A DNA stretch of 64,000 bases from Paenibacillus sp. FSL R5-0345 (GCF_000758585.1 NZ_CP009281.1:1922001-1986000), one strand, 5' to 3'; shown: positions 48,801-57,709, counted from the first letter of the stretch. Translations and numbers: made by a program. Notes: generated by a model from the sequence alone, not told the origin.

Positions 48801-50064
48801 TTTTTACAACGAGCTTTGCTCGTCATGGGAAGTGATTTTTGTCCAAGATGTACGAGAAAATGTTTCGGAATATGAGCTTGATGAAACGTTGGATACCAAG
48901 ATGATGGCGAAGCAAATTCACGACAAGTTTGGCGCTCTGCTCGACAAAAAGGAAAAGTCTCAAGTAAATACTGAATTGACAAAAAATTTTACAGCAAGCA
49001 GCATGAGCTTAATTGAATACGATGCGGAATTAAAAGCTGTTCCTTACACGGTTAACTTCACAAACATTCCAAAAGAGGAACAAGCAAACGTAGAACTGCT
49101 AAAATCGGTAGCGCAGTTCTCGAAAATTACGCTTCAACTTCAAATTGAAGGTGAACTTCGTACGCTTTCACCATCTGAATTACGCACGAAACTCGAAGGC
49201 TACGTTAATATGCAAAAGAAAACACTCACTGATAAAGACCGCGAACTCTTCGAAGATATTATGATTAATTCCATTGGAGAAACGATTCGCAACAAGATTC
49301 GTAGTGCTAATGATTGGGTGAATCGCATCAGTGCTTTTATGGAACTTGCGAAAAATTCAAGCGGCTTGAGGTTCCAAGTCCAATGGAAACCGATTACCAA
49401 GCAAGAGGAAGGCGAACTAAAAACCGAAGATTTGGTCAAACTGCTCGAACGCGACCCCAAATTACTAGCCGATCATGATCGACTCAGTATATCTCAGCAT
49501 TTCCGTTCGAAGGTAAATGCGGCGAAGAAAATCATGGAGGCTGACGGTAAAGTGCAGTTCTTGGAGGTAATCAAATCCGTTCTGGACTATCGCAAATGGT
49601 ATGAAATCATCATAAGGTATGAAAAACCAGGAGAAACCATGAAAGAAATGCAGACAAAGCATTTCAACTCGTTCAGTGGAGGCGAAAAGGCGCTCGCGAT
49701 GTATACGCCGTTACTTGCTGCTGTCGATGCTAGACTTCAAAGCGCCGGCGAAGATGCCCCGCGTATTTTTGCACTCGACGAAGCTTTCGCAGGCGTTGAC
49801 GATAACAACATAGAAGAAACCTTTAAGATTATCGAAATGTTTGATTTTGACTATACCTTGAATTCGCAAGCATTGTGGGGATGTTTTTCTGAAGTGAAAC
49901 ATCTTTCTATTTACGACTTGTCCCGTCCGCAAAACGCAAGCTACGTTATCACCACTCAATACGAGTGGGACGGCATTCAAAAAAACATAATCGCTGATAG
50001 TTTCGATGACATTATGCCGGAAGATACGATTGAAATAGTAAACGAACAAGCTGTTCTTTTCTAA
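45859..50064 (+). CDS. jetC: Wadjet JetC-like SMC ATPase (TIGR02680-like)
   Basis: 1401 residues, the motor of the complex. Walker A is FRGHNGSGKSITMQSL (about 38-52). Coiled-coil arms span about 230-1200 with a hinge-like non-coiled region near 590-720. The ABC signature FNSFSGGEKALAMYTP is near 1270 and Walker B IFALDEAFAGVDDNN near 1302. These features define an SMC-like ATPase that extrudes DNA loops. The length, order and intact motifs point to a working system. Confidence 0.9.
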   Translation: MVTFKKETNRWKPHRLILCNYWYYPYKVYQFKNGCILFRGHNGSGKSITMQSLFTFLLDGNKSPSRLDPFGSSARKLYEILLGEESVNRDIQERIGYIAIEYKREKTEEYMTTGFGLHSKRKDNRLKNAWGFVIHDPSRRINKGENPLPVYKREKLDGKWERLPLTREEFVKAVGNSGIVVDESHYAALVNSHLFKFPDVSHLEMFTEVLTQLKSPKLSREAGPNKLKEVLHNSLMPISDKEISPLTVTVESMDKTQATIEKHEQDLAAVRSLATEYAKYKRYVFAEKAKYYLDNKRILESHVKKFMEMENAIHLKSAEKETMEAEKESKSNELEVLNREYDEYRGGEVAKLQGNLDKAERELTQMSKEALAKKERYNTKNDLVTKSIEKIRKLEDAIYTAKREIGAYLVELEDMIEDTGFDDLQHLTHFKKCADDTTYDFSIWEQDSKKYLSALQTTRSKIKEYESHKEKTNALKSEIERLHSLYNEERELLKELADTYDWEREESVKELSVWVESLRTLTASNGAIKETLDLLPEYLISVSDEQLKGPLLIEKDAQVEHAQLESIKLQNLMDSLKLRRGELEATLTDLENNKEIEPYISDAKTEQFKGLTEMGIPFIPFWAAVEFKEGLSEETKANIESVAIELDLLNAVIVPVHAYDKAKTNSVVLSRNNKCDCNLTEYLTPVSSDNVSDTDILAILMGISIDHTSQTFVTATGEFKTGIVEGTSPSFGDAKFIGKTARELLRKKEIVRIQGEIATIEEELEQLHSQKEAWIETKQQIANEFSSFPFFNALKTAKNQYEEKKNFITYIVKSELDNKMEQHKKLAAELEGLLLTVKAMVAFTKLPLTEKAFSEAVEQTSAYLLLLTNIKSDFRSLVDKRHSFRTEQENKEDHENELEEYRGELFTIRNKIDRTSKYIQSLNDQLKLSGAEEVRKHIAKVIAKLQSLPAEISQLATDVGVIRNKIETMVESLPSHTSTIHFYNELCSSWEVIFVQDVRENVSEYELDETLDTKMMAKQIHDKFGALLDKKEKSQVNTELTKNFTASSMSLIEYDAELKAVPYTVNFTNIPKEEQANVELLKSVAQFSKITLQLQIEGELRTLSPSELRTKLEGYVNMQKKTLTDKDRELFEDIMINSIGETIRNKIRSANDWVNRISAFMELAKNSSGLRFQVQWKPITKQEEGELKTEDLVKLLERDPKLLADHDRLSISQHFRSKVNAAKKIMEADGKVQFLEVIKSVLDYRKWYEIIIRYEKPGETMKEMQTKHFNSFSGGEKALAMYTPLLAAVDARLQSAGEDAPRIFALDEAFAGVDDNNIEETFKIIEMFDFDYTLNSQALWGCFSEVKHLSIYDLSRPQNASYVITTQYEWDGIQKNIIADSFDDIMPEDTIEIVNEQAVLF

Positions 50065-50087
50065 ATCATGTAAACGAGGAAGAAACC

Positions 50088-51395
50088 ATGCCAACTATTG
50101 CAGAAGCCACACAATATTTCAAGGAGGAAAGAGGATTTGACCGCCTCTTTCCCCTTATATTGAAGCGATACAAAGGTCTTCAAGCGTTAAGCGGAACCGT
50201 GAAGTTGAAAGATATAGAGCCAAATGAAGTTAACGCCATTGAACGCTTTTTAGCCAAACCGCTTAAAATAGTTAATGGCGTAGCTACTATTTCTGTTGAA
50301 AAAATTGTTGAGGAATACAGCAAAACGCTGTACGGGAACATCCCTTTCCTTGACCTATTAGAATCTTATTTTGGCAAACCGATTTTAACTAACAAAAAGG
50401 AAAGAGAAATACGTAGCTCCGTTAAGTTTTCTTTTTTTGAAAACAGCTACCTGCCTTACAAGAGTGCTTTGGGCAATATTATTTACGACCGAATTCAATC
50501 AAGGTCTCTCGGAAGCGCTCAGGTGCATTTGTTATATGAGCGAGATAAATTGTTATTAGGTTCCATTTTGCCTTCTGTGTTTATTGCTATTTCCAAACTT
50601 CCTTTGGATGAACCGATCAGACTTCCGCTGTTCGCGTCTGAAATCAATGGAAATCCTCACTTTCTGGATCTCGATACAGAAGCGGGACGTATTTTTATTT
50701 CTTTTCTTCAAATTTTACTGGAAAATGATGATGTTAAAAGTTACGAATCGCAACCTAGAGCCGAAGAAATGACTGAGATATTAAATTTTTTTGGTATTTG
50801 GAGAGACGATGTTCTTAACCAAGTGTCGTGTTTCGGAATTCGTGGATATAAGAGTGATGACTCTTCATTTCTTATGCTGGATGCCGCTACTGAGGAAAAA
50901 ACATTTATCAACTTACCCCTTCGCGATGTGCTTCGTTTAAAGCGAGTTGAAACTTATCAAAATACCGTTTTTATTGTAGAAAATTCCTCTTTGTTTTCTA
51001 GTCTTGTTGAATGTTTTATTCAAGAAGATAACTTTCCAAGTATCTTATGCACGCATGGTCAATTGAGTTTGGCTTCGCTTAAGATGCTCGATAAATTGTC
51101 TCAAACCGCTGATGTAATTTATTATTCCGGGGACCACGATGTGGACGGTCTTATTATTGCCGAGAACGTCAGTCGCAGGCTTGGACATAAATTAGTATTG
51201 TGGCGTTTTGATGCTGAGAGTTATACGAGTAGCCTTTCGGATGTGCCGCTAAGAAACGAATCTCGATTGCAATTTATAACCAATGAGCATTTACTGCCCT
51301 TAAAGCACCTTTTGCAAGAACGAAACTGCGCAGCGTATCAAGAGCGTTTGTTCCCTGAATACATTAAAGACATTAAAAACGCACTGAATGTTTAA
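50088..51395 (+). CDS. jetD: Wadjet JetD-like nuclease (DUF2399 Toprim, TIGR02679-like)
   Basis: 435 residues. The N-terminal part (FKEERGFDRLFPLILKRYKGL, GTVKLKDIEPNEVNAIERFL) fits TIGR02679. The C-terminal Toprim fold (DUF2399) shows FIVENSSLF with the catalytic Glu, ILCTHGQLSLASLKML and YYSGDHDVDGLIIAENV with the Asp pair near 348. In Wadjet this subunit makes the double-strand cut in a circular plasmid. The operon ends here with no further defence gene in tight linkage. Confidence 0.84.
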   Translation: MPTIAEATQYFKEERGFDRLFPLILKRYKGLQALSGTVKLKDIEPNEVNAIERFLAKPLKIVNGVATISVEKIVEEYSKTLYGNIPFLDLLESYFGKPILTNKKEREIRSSVKFSFFENSYLPYKSALGNIIYDRIQSRSLGSAQVHLLYERDKLLLGSILPSVFIAISKLPLDEPIRLPLFASEINGNPHFLDLDTEAGRIFISFLQILLENDDVKSYESQPRAEEMTEILNFFGIWRDDVLNQVSCFGIRGYKSDDSSFLMLDAATEEKTFINLPLRDVLRLKRVETYQNTVFIVENSSLFSSLVECFIQEDNFPSILCTHGQLSLASLKMLDKLSQTADVIYYSGDHDVDGLIIAENVSRRLGHKLVLWRFDAESYTSSLSDVPLRNESRLQFITNEHLLPLKHLLQERNCAAYQERLFPEYIKDIKNALNV

Positions 51396-51565
51396 ATTGA
51401 AACTTTTTAAATATCGAAAAGTAAAAAAAGTAATCGGAACATAATCCGATTTAGGAAGTGCTGAAACACTAGAATTAGTTATCAATGACACCCCACAGCC
51501 TGTTTTTCTATGTAGGTCATTAAGATTTACATTTAGTCATAAATTATCATGAAGGGTGGTTGCGT

Positions 51566-52294
51566 ATGGTAAGAAAATATCCAGAACGTGTTACAGCTTC
51601 AATGACTCGAGTGTTGCATGAAGAAGAGATTTTATTAATAAGGCACACTACAGAAATTCATTTTGGAGAATCCAATGAGTTGCTGGGTATGGTCGTTATG
51701 ACTAATCCCGGTAAGTTTGAATTTAATAAAGTACCGGAATGGGAAGCATTTAAGAGCGGTAAAGGTTCGGTGGATACTTTTGAGGCTAGTGATTTTCCTG
51801 ATCTTTCTATGCAGAACGTTATTGAAGTGATAAACAGCGCTTATGAAGCTATAGGACGCTCTAAACCGAATGGGATATTGCGAGTGTATAATCTTTCTAA
51901 TGTTCGTCAGCCAGATGGTCAAAAGGCTGAGATATATCACAATCGAGCTAAAAAAGCTCTTTCATCTACCAATCTAACGTTGCTTGAAGATCCAATAACT
52001 CATAGTAGAGATATGTTTATGAATGAGTGTGACAAAGCTAATTTTGTAATTATGGGTTTTGTAAATGGTGCTTTTGATCAGGAGATGCAACAAGTTCGCA
52101 CTTGGTCGGAGGGCATATCTCGTTTGGTATGTGCGGTTGATAATAAAGGACACTATTCACATCCACGTAGATGGAGGACGGACCTCGCGTTAAAAAATCA
52201 GGCAATTGCATCGCTAAAATCTGTATTACTGGGAAACAAAGCAGACCTAGTGATAGATTCATCCGTAAGTGAGAAATTAGGGAGACAATATTGA
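51566..52294 (+). CDS. DUF1643-like hypothetical protein
   Basis: About 242 residues from ATG after GAAGGGTGG. It contains LLGMVVMTNPGKF, GILRVYNLSNVRQPDGQ and NFVIMGFVNG; the N-P-x and R-V-x-N-L elements recall DUF1643 (phage-associated family of unknown function). Assignment is tentative. It lies alone between Wadjet and the GIY-YIG gene in the same direction. Confidence 0.45.
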   Translation: MVRKYPERVTASMTRVLHEEEILLIRHTTEIHFGESNELLGMVVMTNPGKFEFNKVPEWEAFKSGKGSVDTFEASDFPDLSMQNVIEVINSAYEAIGRSKPNGILRVYNLSNVRQPDGQKAEIYHNRAKKALSSTNLTLLEDPITHSRDMFMNECDKANFVIMGFVNGAFDQEMQQVRTWSEGISRLVCAVDNKGHYSHPRRWRTDLALKNQAIASLKSVLLGNKADLVIDSSVSEKLGRQY

Positions 52295-52345
52295 ATTGAA
52301 AGTATAATATAAATAGAAATTGTAATAGGTTAAAAGGAGATCTCA

Positions 52346-53230
52346 ATGGGAAAGAAACTTACAATATTTCTAATCGATGGGTTGGCAACAGGTCCAAGAA
52401 CGATCGAGATAGGCAATTGGTCTGGGAAAGCAATCTACTCGCAGCGGTCTTCATTATCTAAAATATTAGACCGTGATGAATTCGAGCGCCCTGGTGTTTA
52501 TATTCTCAAATCCATGCCTAACAGCGATAACTTTAATGAACGTGTCTATATTGGAGAGGCGGAAAATCTCAAGAAGAGATTAAAGCAGCATCTTGCCAAT
52601 TCTGAGAAAGATTTTGTTGAACTGGTAGCGTTTGTAAGCAAAGATGAAATGTTAACGAAGTCACATATTAAGCATCTTGAATCCAAGCTTATTGGATTAG
52701 CTCGGGAAGCTAAAGCTGCTGAAATTGATAATAGTGTGAATCCTGAACTAGCCACGTTGCCGGAGGCTGACCGATCTGATATGGAATATTATTTGGAACA
52801 AATCAAATTAATTCTGCCTGTTGTTAATTTTATGTTCCTTGTTCCAGCTGTATATAAACCATCAAGCGATGTTCGAAGCGAGTTACAACAGTCTGAGTCT
52901 TCAAAGATGTACTATTTAAAAAGTAAGTTGGCAGAAGCAAGGCTGATTGAAACTGAAGAAGGATTCGTTGTATTAGAGAACTCGCAATGTTTGAAGCAGG
53001 TGCAAAATTCAATGCCTGAAGGTTATCTCAAGCTCAGAGAAAAGTTAGTTGCAACGAATGTCTTAGCAGATAATGATAACTTGTATGTATTTAAAGAAAA
53101 TGCAATCTTCTCAAGTATTAGTGCCGCTGCTGCGGTAATATTAGGACGATCCGCAGCAGGACCGATGGAATGGCTAGATTCCGATGGTTTGACTTACAAA
53201 CAAAACCAGGAAAGAAAGTACAGTAGCTAA
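52346..53230 (+). CDS. GIY-YIG nuclease with DUF4357 C-terminus
   Basis: 294 residues, ATG after AAAAGGAGATCTCA. The GIY-YIG core is GVYILKSMPNSDNFNERVYIGEAENLKKRLKQHL (key GVYILK and VYIGEAENLKKR, about 50-85), with an Arg and a later Glu (HLESKLIGLA). The C-terminal region (GYLKLREKLVATNVL, YVFKENAIFSSISAAAAVILGRSAAGPMEW) matches DUF4357. Such proteins are frequently associated with restriction or defence clusters. Substrate is unknown. A terminator follows. Confidence 0.8.
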   Translation: MGKKLTIFLIDGLATGPRTIEIGNWSGKAIYSQRSSLSKILDRDEFERPGVYILKSMPNSDNFNERVYIGEAENLKKRLKQHLANSEKDFVELVAFVSKDEMLTKSHIKHLESKLIGLAREAKAAEIDNSVNPELATLPEADRSDMEYYLEQIKLILPVVNFMFLVPAVYKPSSDVRSELQQSESSKMYYLKSKLAEARLIETEEGFVVLENSQCLKQVQNSMPEGYLKLREKLVATNVLADNDNLYVFKENAIFSSISAAAAVILGRSAAGPMEWLDSDGLTYKQNQERKYSS

Positions 53231-53267
53231 TAACTTTTTGGGAACTCGATCTTTAATGGATCAGATC

Positions 53268-53300
53268 AAAGCTAGGCGTTGCTCATCGCAGCCTAGCTTT
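53268..53300 (+). terminator. Terminator after the GIY-YIG gene
   Basis: Stem aaagctaggc / gcctagcttt with a 13-base loop. Confidence 0.7.
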
Positions 53301-53499
53301 ATTTCATTTGCTAGGAACTTTCTGCCGTATAGTATTACTCATTAGTTAATCACTTAATTGCGTGTACAAGTCTAGTTTCTTGACTATACCGAATTCTCCA
53401 TCCATATTTAGCAGTCGGTCGGGTGATCCCTATCCATCCGTTCATATGGTTGAAAGTTCAATGAAGTGGACAGGATGAGAGCTAGAGGGAGTGGTATAA

Positions 53500-54084
53500 A
53501 TGACAATGTTATTTAGCATATTATTCATAGCAATGGCTTTTTTATTATATTTGTATTTCGATCAGAAGAAGTTGCTGGAGAGCTACCGAATGAATGCACT
53601 CGATACGTTCTCATCTCATGAAGATATGAAGGAAACGATTCGTATTGGTCTGTTTAATCGCTTTAAACGGGATTTGGAGCAGGATAAAGAGGAAGATCCT
53701 TTACTATTCGAGTATTTTGTAGCTGATATCATGAAGTCTGTGCGCGGTGGCACTACATTAGTTACAAGAAGCTCAGGTGATTTTGGGATTGACATTCTAG
53801 AACACACTGATGAGGGGCTATACCTGGGACAAGTAAAGTGCTACAACGATTTTAATCCGGTTGGTTTTGATCCCATCGCAATTATTCATTCACAGATGAT
53901 TAAGCAGGATGCCGTGGGTGGATATGTGGTGACAACGGGTAAGTTTACACATAATGCATATACCTATGCAGAAGGATTAGGCATTGAACTCATTAATGGC
54001 AATCAGTTAGTGGAACTGTGGCTGAAGCATCTGGAAACAAAAAGCGAAAGTATTACTGGATTGAGTCCTGTTTCACAAATTTAA
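53500..54084 (+). CDS. Membrane-anchored Mrr-type restriction endonuclease
   Basis: 194 residues. Residues 2-19 form a membrane helix (MLFSILFIAMAFLLYLYF). The Mrr_cat domain has SSGDFGIDILE (about 93-101) and LYLGQVKCY (about 110-116), the D...Q-x-K core of PD-(D/E)XK nucleases, then GGYVVTTGKFTHNAYTYAEG and LINGNQLVELW. Mrr enzymes cut methylated or foreign DNA. A partial copy of its 3' end is found at 57710. The N-terminal membrane anchor suggests action at the membrane where DNA enters. Confidence 0.8.
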   Translation: MTMLFSILFIAMAFLLYLYFDQKKLLESYRMNALDTFSSHEDMKETIRIGLFNRFKRDLEQDKEEDPLLFEYFVADIMKSVRGGTTLVTRSSGDFGIDILEHTDEGLYLGQVKCYNDFNPVGFDPIAIIHSQMIKQDAVGGYVVTTGKFTHNAYTYAEGLGIELINGNQLVELWLKHLETKSESITGLSPVSQI

Positions 54085-54185
54085 AGCCGCATTTTGCTAA
54101 TGAGATACAACGAGGGATATGCTATAATTCGAGGATAAAGCTAATGCTTACGATGTTACTACGAAAACATCTGAGGAGGGTGAAG

Positions 54186-54422
54186 ATGATAAATTTTAGT
54201 CTAAAAGCTCCTGACGGCACCGTTATCGAATCCTATCATAAAGACCGTAAAGAATTTATTCGTATCGCTGGTATGGAATATGAAGTATATAATCCCGTTG
54301 ACGAACTGGATTCCGATCCCGAAATCAGACAAATGATCGAAGCTTCTGAAATGGATATAAATCAAGGGAAAATTTACTCAACAAATGATTTGATCGAAGC
54401 GGTAAAGCGTGGTGAACTGTAA
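54186..54422 (+). CDS. Antitoxin of a RelE/ParE-type pair
   Basis: 78 residues from ATG after GAGGAGGGTGAAG; an upstream start is poorly supported. The protein (MINFSLKAPDGTVIESYHK, then DSDPEIRQMIEASEMDIN, DLIEAVKRGEL) is small and acidic with a helical C-terminus, as expected of a toxin-binding antitoxin. Its stop is directly followed by the toxin start. A variant copy is at 57998. Confidence 0.7.
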   Translation: MINFSLKAPDGTVIESYHKDRKEFIRIAGMEYEVYNPVDELDSDPEIRQMIEASEMDINQGKIYSTNDLIEAVKRGEL

Positions 54423-54704
54423 TTGATTGTTCAATGGACCGAAACGGCAGTGCACAGGCTCCATCAAATCAAGAGCGATCATTACACAGAACAAGAAACG
54501 ATGGAATACAAGATCAATCTCATTCGACGCGTAGAAGATAAAGTTATCAGTATAGGGACGATCTTGCCATCACGTGAATATCCCAATACCTATTATTGTA
54601 TCGTAGATCGTTATGTCGTGTCCTATAAAGTGCTGGACAACGGTGAACGATACGTGATTACTTCGTTCAAACACGGAGCAATGAAGCGCAATCTTAAATA
54701 TTGA
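54423..54704 (+). CDS. RelE/ParE-family toxin
   Basis: 93 residues starting TTG directly after the antitoxin stop (translational coupling). The RelE/ParE fold is suggested by WTETAVHRLHQIKSDHYT, YKINLIRRVEDKV, ILPSREYPNTYYCIVDRYVVSYKV and the basic C-terminal KHGAMKRNLKY. Such toxins cleave mRNA or block gyrase. A terminator follows. In the second copy of the block the toxin is mostly deleted. Confidence 0.75.
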   Translation: MIVQWTETAVHRLHQIKSDHYTEQETMEYKINLIRRVEDKVISIGTILPSREYPNTYYCIVDRYVVSYKVLDNGERYVITSFKHGAMKRNLKY

Positions 54705-54710
54705 TCAACA

Positions 54711-54737
54711 GCCGACTCATTCGGGAGTCGGTTTTTT
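54711..54737 (+). terminator. Terminator after the TA operon
   Basis: Stem ccgactc / gagtcgg plus a T-run. Confidence 0.75.
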
Positions 54738-54838
54738 GTGCCTGAAATCAAGGCTGCTTGCAGGTAATTTATTTTTCATGTCGAATAATGCAAGGTAATT
54801 TATCGATGGATATGATTGCTGTGAGGAGGCTAATCTCT

Positions 54839-55258
54839 ATGATCCAGTTCTTGGGAAGTTCGTTCCATAAGTCAATAGTTGAACAAATAGCGAAAATTAC
54901 CCGTTCTATTACCATTATTTCGCCTTATGTGACTTTGCCAGCTGTTAATGAATTAATTAGGAGTCTACCTACTAAAATCAAAAAGCGTTCTCTTGTCACG
55001 GTGCCGCCTGGGGTTGAATAAGTGAATGGAAGCGTGGATGTAGCAGCGCTTGAACTGCTTAGCCAACATGGATTTGAAATACGATGGTTACCGGATCTTC
55101 ACGCAAAGATTTATTTTCTAGATGAAAAGTTCGCTTTTGTAGGATCGGCAAATCTTACAAAAAGCGGCTGTCAATTGGATAGAGAGGGAAATGTAGGAGA
55201 CATGATAATGGTTGAAACAAGCAAGATCGACCGAGATCATATTAACCGCGATACATAG
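54839..55258 (+). pseudogene. PLD-like nuclease broken by an in-frame TAA
   Basis: The frame from ATG 54839 (after GAGGAGGCTAATCTCT) shows SFHKSIVEQI and ITIISPYVTLPAVNELI, then stops at TAA 55019-55021. It continues in the same frame: VAALELLSQHGFEIRWL, then LHAKIYFLDEKFAFVGSANLTKSG, the HxK(x)nD plus GSAN phospholipase-D motif. One nonsense change separates the parts, although a GTG directly after the stop could restart translation. The end looks truncated (KIDRDHINRDT). Confidence 0.75.
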
Positions 55259-55380
55259 CTTCTTCTAATTTGCTTGACTTGAATGGAGATTGGATTAGGG
55301 ATGTAAAAAAACAAAAACAGAAATATCAAGAAATGTGATGTATGGTGAAAATATACAAAAAATGAAGAGGAGTATAAGTC

Positions 55381-56226
55381 ATGCTGAATGCAGGTTGTAA
55401 AAAGGAAGCATTAGCTGTGTTGGAGAGAGCAAATAAGGAATATCAAAGTACATATGAAAGAACAGTAAAGAATATTTCAGATTTGCACCAAAAGAGATTG
55501 GAAGCATTAATAACCTTGAAAGCAGTGGAAGGTTATATTCAAAACCTCGCTAATAAACCAAAGGAATACGATAAGATTGTTAGTGAGATTGTAGTAAGGA
55601 GAAATAAATTCGAGTCAGATTTAAAGATACTAGAACTGGAAAGTAAAAAGGCTGATAAAGTAAGCGGTGGTGTGGCAGGTGCAGGAGTTGTGGCAGGTGC
55701 AGGAGTAGCGGCATTTGCTCCAACTGCTGCGATGGCTATAGCCATGACTTTTGGCACGGCATCGACTGGAACTGCCATTGCGACATTATCAGGTGTGGCA
55801 GCAACAAATGCTGCTTTGGCATGGCTCGGTGGAGGAGCTTTGATTGCAGGTGGTGGTGGTATGGCGGGTGGCGGAGCATTTCTTGCACTCGCAGGTCCTG
55901 TGGGATGGGCTATAGGAGGAGCTGCATTAGTTGGTGGAGGGGTTCTTGCTAATAGTAAGAATAAGAAAATTGCAGAAAAAGCTGAAATAAGCACAAGGAC
56001 TGTTAAAAATGAAACAGTACGCATAAAAAAAGTAGATATTAAAGTAGGAGAAATTCGAAAAACGACCATTTCATTAAATACAGAAATTAGTAAGTTAATT
56101 ATTGTAATGTCACAGTTAGGTTTAAAGGATTACATACGTTTTACAGAAGATGATAAAAATAATCTAAGGAAGATGATGAATTCTTCTGAGGCATTGTCCC
56201 AAAAAATTGGAGAGATCGTTACATGA
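55381..56226 (+). CDS. Glycine-zipper membrane protein between coiled coils (two-gene system, A)
   Basis: 281 residues, ATG after GAAGAGGAGTATAAGTC. An N-terminal coiled coil (about 10-95) is followed by a long Gly/Ala-rich hydrophobic stretch (about 98-195), with segments VAGAGVVAGAGVAAFAPTAA and GGGALIAGGGGMAGGGAFLA that look like glycine zippers forming several close-packed membrane helices, and a C-terminal coiled coil (about 205-275). The helix, hydrophobic hairpin, helix layout recalls alpha-helical pore-forming proteins, but no homologue is recognised. It is translationally coupled (4-base overlap) to the next gene. Confidence 0.65.
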   Translation: MLNAGCKKEALAVLERANKEYQSTYERTVKNISDLHQKRLEALITLKAVEGYIQNLANKPKEYDKIVSEIVVRRNKFESDLKILELESKKADKVSGGVAGAGVVAGAGVAAFAPTAAMAIAMTFGTASTGTAIATLSGVAATNAALAWLGGGALIAGGGGMAGGGAFLALAGPVGWAIGGAALVGGGVLANSKNKKIAEKAEISTRTVKNETVRIKKVDIKVGEIRKTTISLNTEISKLIIVMSQLGLKDYIRFTEDDKNNLRKMMNSSEALSQKIGEIVT

Positions 56227-57587
56227 TGGATGAAAGTTGGTATATTACACCGGCTGAAGTGAAAAAAGAAGAATGGGCTCGTGCAAAATGTGATAAGTAT
56301 GACTATATGATAGCTGCATTTTGTGGTGCAGCAGCAGGGTTGATAGACGTTTTATTTGTTGGTGCGCCGGGAATGAGTAAATTAGGGAAAATTACAGACG
56401 AAGCAGCAGATGAACTTGTGAAAAAGGCAGCAAAACTTGCAGGTTGGAATCCAAGATCTGGAAATGAAAATAATATAGCCTCAGCAATTGGTTTTTTTGA
56501 AAGAAATTATGGTGTTAATTATGATCAAAAAAATACAAGCGAAGTTAATGATTTATTTAATATGGCGCCTAAGAATCACCACTACAAATCATTATCACAT
56601 TCGCCGGATCCAATTGGCTTATTTTTTTCTATATTAGACCAATTTATGAACACATCTAGTTTCTTAAGCGATGGTAAGTTGATCCGGATTGATACAACTG
56701 ATCTAAAATCACCGCTTAAAGGTGGGAATTTTATTGCAAAAATATTTTCTGGTTTCTGCAATTGGCTTGGACACATAATGTCAGATATGGCAGGTAGTTC
56801 AGGAAATAGGGGATTAGGTAGCTTAGGACGTGGTACAGGCGTATCAATCCCGTTCATGGAATTATTTCAATTGTGTGATTTTGGAGAATTTCAAGTTGGA
56901 AAAGATAGACAAACTCTTGCTGTAGTAATGACGCGAGTATTTCAAGAAGGTTATGACTTAAGATTTGGTGCTGCTATGGCAATACCCGTTCTAATTGAAG
57001 AATTAATGATTAGAGCAATATGGGTTATTCGTCAAAGATTCTATGAAAAAAAAGACTGGTCGGAATGCATTCCAACCAAACAACATGCAGATTTACGTAT
57101 TATGCTAATTGTAGGGAACGGTGTTTTGTGTTTAATTGATGGTACAGACGCTGCTGTTCATGGATTAATTAAAGGTGGAAATGTGATGACATTTATTCTC
57201 CACCTTAATTATGTAGCATGGGCAAGATTAATAATGTTGGTGTTAAGAGAATTACGCATTCGACTTGGACCGGTTATTTCAGAACTACTTAGTAAATTTG
57301 AAGAAGCAATACTGTACCATGTTACACCGAGAGAAAGAAAAGTAATACAGCAGTTCTATGAACGGATACAGCAATTGGATGTTTCTCTCGAAATTCTGCT
57401 TCAAGAATTCACTTTACAGATCGAGAAAGAATATCAGTTAATTTCTCATGAAATCGTAGAAACTTTTTCGAGTGAGAATTCATCCATAATGCAAGCTGAA
57501 CATTCAATTACACTTGCAAAGCTATGTGGGGTTAACGATTCTAAAATTATTAAAAGTAATAAAGACTTAGATGACTTTTTTATTTGA
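56223..57587 (+). CDS. Partner protein of the glycine-zipper gene (two-gene system, B)
   Basis: 454 residues. ATG overlaps the stop of the upstream gene (ATGA). N-terminal YMIAAFCGAAAGLIDVLFVG is a hydrophobic helix; two further hydrophobic regions lie at FGAAMAIPVLIEELMI and around MLIVGNGVLCLIDG to FILHLNYVAWARLIMLVL. A glycine-rich loop (SSGNRGLGSLGRGTG) sits midway and the C-terminus is coiled coil. There is no recognisable enzyme motif. The tight coupling, the membrane segments in both proteins and the island location suggest a membrane-acting defence or toxin pair, but I do not recognise a named system. Confidence 0.62.
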   Translation: MMDESWYITPAEVKKEEWARAKCDKYDYMIAAFCGAAAGLIDVLFVGAPGMSKLGKITDEAADELVKKAAKLAGWNPRSGNENNIASAIGFFERNYGVNYDQKNTSEVNDLFNMAPKNHHYKSLSHSPDPIGLFFSILDQFMNTSSFLSDGKLIRIDTTDLKSPLKGGNFIAKIFSGFCNWLGHIMSDMAGSSGNRGLGSLGRGTGVSIPFMELFQLCDFGEFQVGKDRQTLAVVMTRVFQEGYDLRFGAAMAIPVLIEELMIRAIWVIRQRFYEKKDWSECIPTKQHADLRIMLIVGNGVLCLIDGTDAAVHGLIKGGNVMTFILHLNYVAWARLIMLVLRELRIRLGPVISELLSKFEEAILYHVTPRERKVIQQFYERIQQLDVSLEILLQEFTLQIEKEYQLISHEIVETFSSENSSIMQAEHSITLAKLCGVNDSKIIKSNKDLDDFFI

Positions 57588-57709
57588 GGATTTTGAGTAA
57601 TTACCTAAAATATAGACATTAGGCGATAGTCTGGTTTTAGATTTTTTCATCATTTAGTATACAAAACTAATGCTTTAATCATCTGTTGTGAGTTTCAAAC
57701 CCCACCACG

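Noticed and set aside
54018..54185. Upstream extension of the antitoxin
   Set aside because: Overlaps the Mrr gene end in another frame; the GAGGAGG site places the start at 54186.
55539..56069. Minus-strand 176-codon frame rich in Ala and Pro
   Set aside because: Mirror of the Gly/Ala-rich membrane segment of the gene on the plus strand; no ribosome site.
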